This document shows, in pieces, positions 5,886 through 6,005 of a stretch of 6,005 nt of DNA. Positions within the stretch are counted from its first letter, which is position 1; every line of letters starts with the position of its first letter. Both the position numbers and the translations under genes were made by a program. The notes under the pieces are model-generated. The model did not search any database. It was not told the origin of the DNA and saw only the letters and a list, made by a program, of their open reading frames with translations. This DNA is from Candidatus Hikarchaeia archaeon HikBin4 (GTDB lineage: Archaea > Halobacteriota > Halobacteria > Halobacteriales > Hikarchaeaceae): contig WTZT01000039.1 of NCBI GenBank assembly GCA_009889685.1, positions 1-6,005 of the forward strand. The letters run 5' to 3'.

Positions 5886-6005
5886 ATGACTTGGAATAAA
5901 AAGTTTGCTATTATTTTATCTATATTTTTACTAATCGGATTATTTGCAGTGGCTAGCGCGGATATATATGGGGAATTTGAACACAACCCTCTTCTCCAGG
6001 ACCCC
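5886..6005 (+). CDS. Secreted or membrane-anchored protein of unknown function, N-terminus only (3'-truncated by window edge)
   Basis: Forty codons are open from the ATG at 5886 to the end of the window. They encode a textbook Sec signal peptide: MTWNKK as positive n-region, then the hydrophobic core FAIILSIFLLIGLFAVA, then a probable signal peptidase I site after ASA at residues 23-25. Mature sequence begins DIYGEFEHNPLLQDP. There is no lipobox cysteine and no twin arginine. I do not recognise the family from this short piece. The divergent position opposite a Fur-family regulator, with a shared TATA element and a Fur-box-like operator, suggests a metal-responsive extracytoplasmic protein such as a binding protein or surface protein; this is inference. 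The start is supported by the TATA spacing of about 28 nt and the signal peptide beginning right at this ATG. Confidence 0.7.
   Translation, partial: MTWNKKFAIILSIFLLIGLFAVASADIYGEFEHNPLLQDP

Noticed and set aside
1..6005. CRISPR array, tRNA genes, insertion sequences, toxin-antitoxin or defence genes
   Set aside because: Reading through all the intergenic spaces showed no regularly spaced repeats, no cloverleaf-like sequences and no transposase motifs; the genes present are ordinary archaeal housekeeping genes plus a metalloregulator locus.

Overview
This window is a compact, gene-dense, fairly AT-rich piece of an archaeal chromosome. Three genes point to Archaea: an archaeal-type CDP-archaeol synthase (ether lipid synthesis), a CTP-dependent riboflavin kinase of the archaeal DUF120 family, and a stand-alone tRNA wyosine synthase of the archaeal Taw1 type. 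A group II chaperonin (thermosome) subunit agrees. Most starts lie close to a TATA-like element and lack a Shine-Dalgarno sequence, which also suits an archaeon with many leaderless transcripts. My best guess is a mesophilic marine euryarchaeote (Thermoplasmatota, Marine Group II/III-like). That placement is inference from AT-rich coding and the acidic thermosome, and needs a phylogeny.

Layout, left to right. The 3' end of taw1 (+) is followed after 6 nt by ribK (+), an obvious co-transcribed pair. A 58-nt gap with its own TATA-like box leads to ilvE (+), the branched-chain aminotransferase. ilvE converges on a DUF502 two-helix membrane protein gene (-) over a 46-nt region of T and A tracts. 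The DUF502 gene is head to head with carS (+). carS is followed by pyrE (+), orotate phosphoribosyltransferase, which probably starts at an ATG downstream of the longest possible start. pyrE converges on the thermosome gene (-), and upstream of that, on the same strand, is a Fur-family metal regulator (-). Divergent from fur, and cut by the window edge, is a gene for a secreted protein with an N-terminal signal peptide (+).

Most of the window is housekeeping: tRNA modification, FMN, branched-chain amino acids, lipid precursor, pyrimidines and protein folding. The part most worth a second look is the right end. The 56-nt fur/secreted-gene intergenic space holds one near-symmetric TATA element placed about equally far from both start codons. 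Beside it lies a sequence that closely resembles the classical bacterial Fur operator. The Fur protein keeps both CxxC structural zinc pairs but appears to have lost several canonical sensory-site ligands. No tRNA, rRNA, CRISPR, insertion sequence or attachment site was seen, and no gene-free stretch exceeds about 140 bases.
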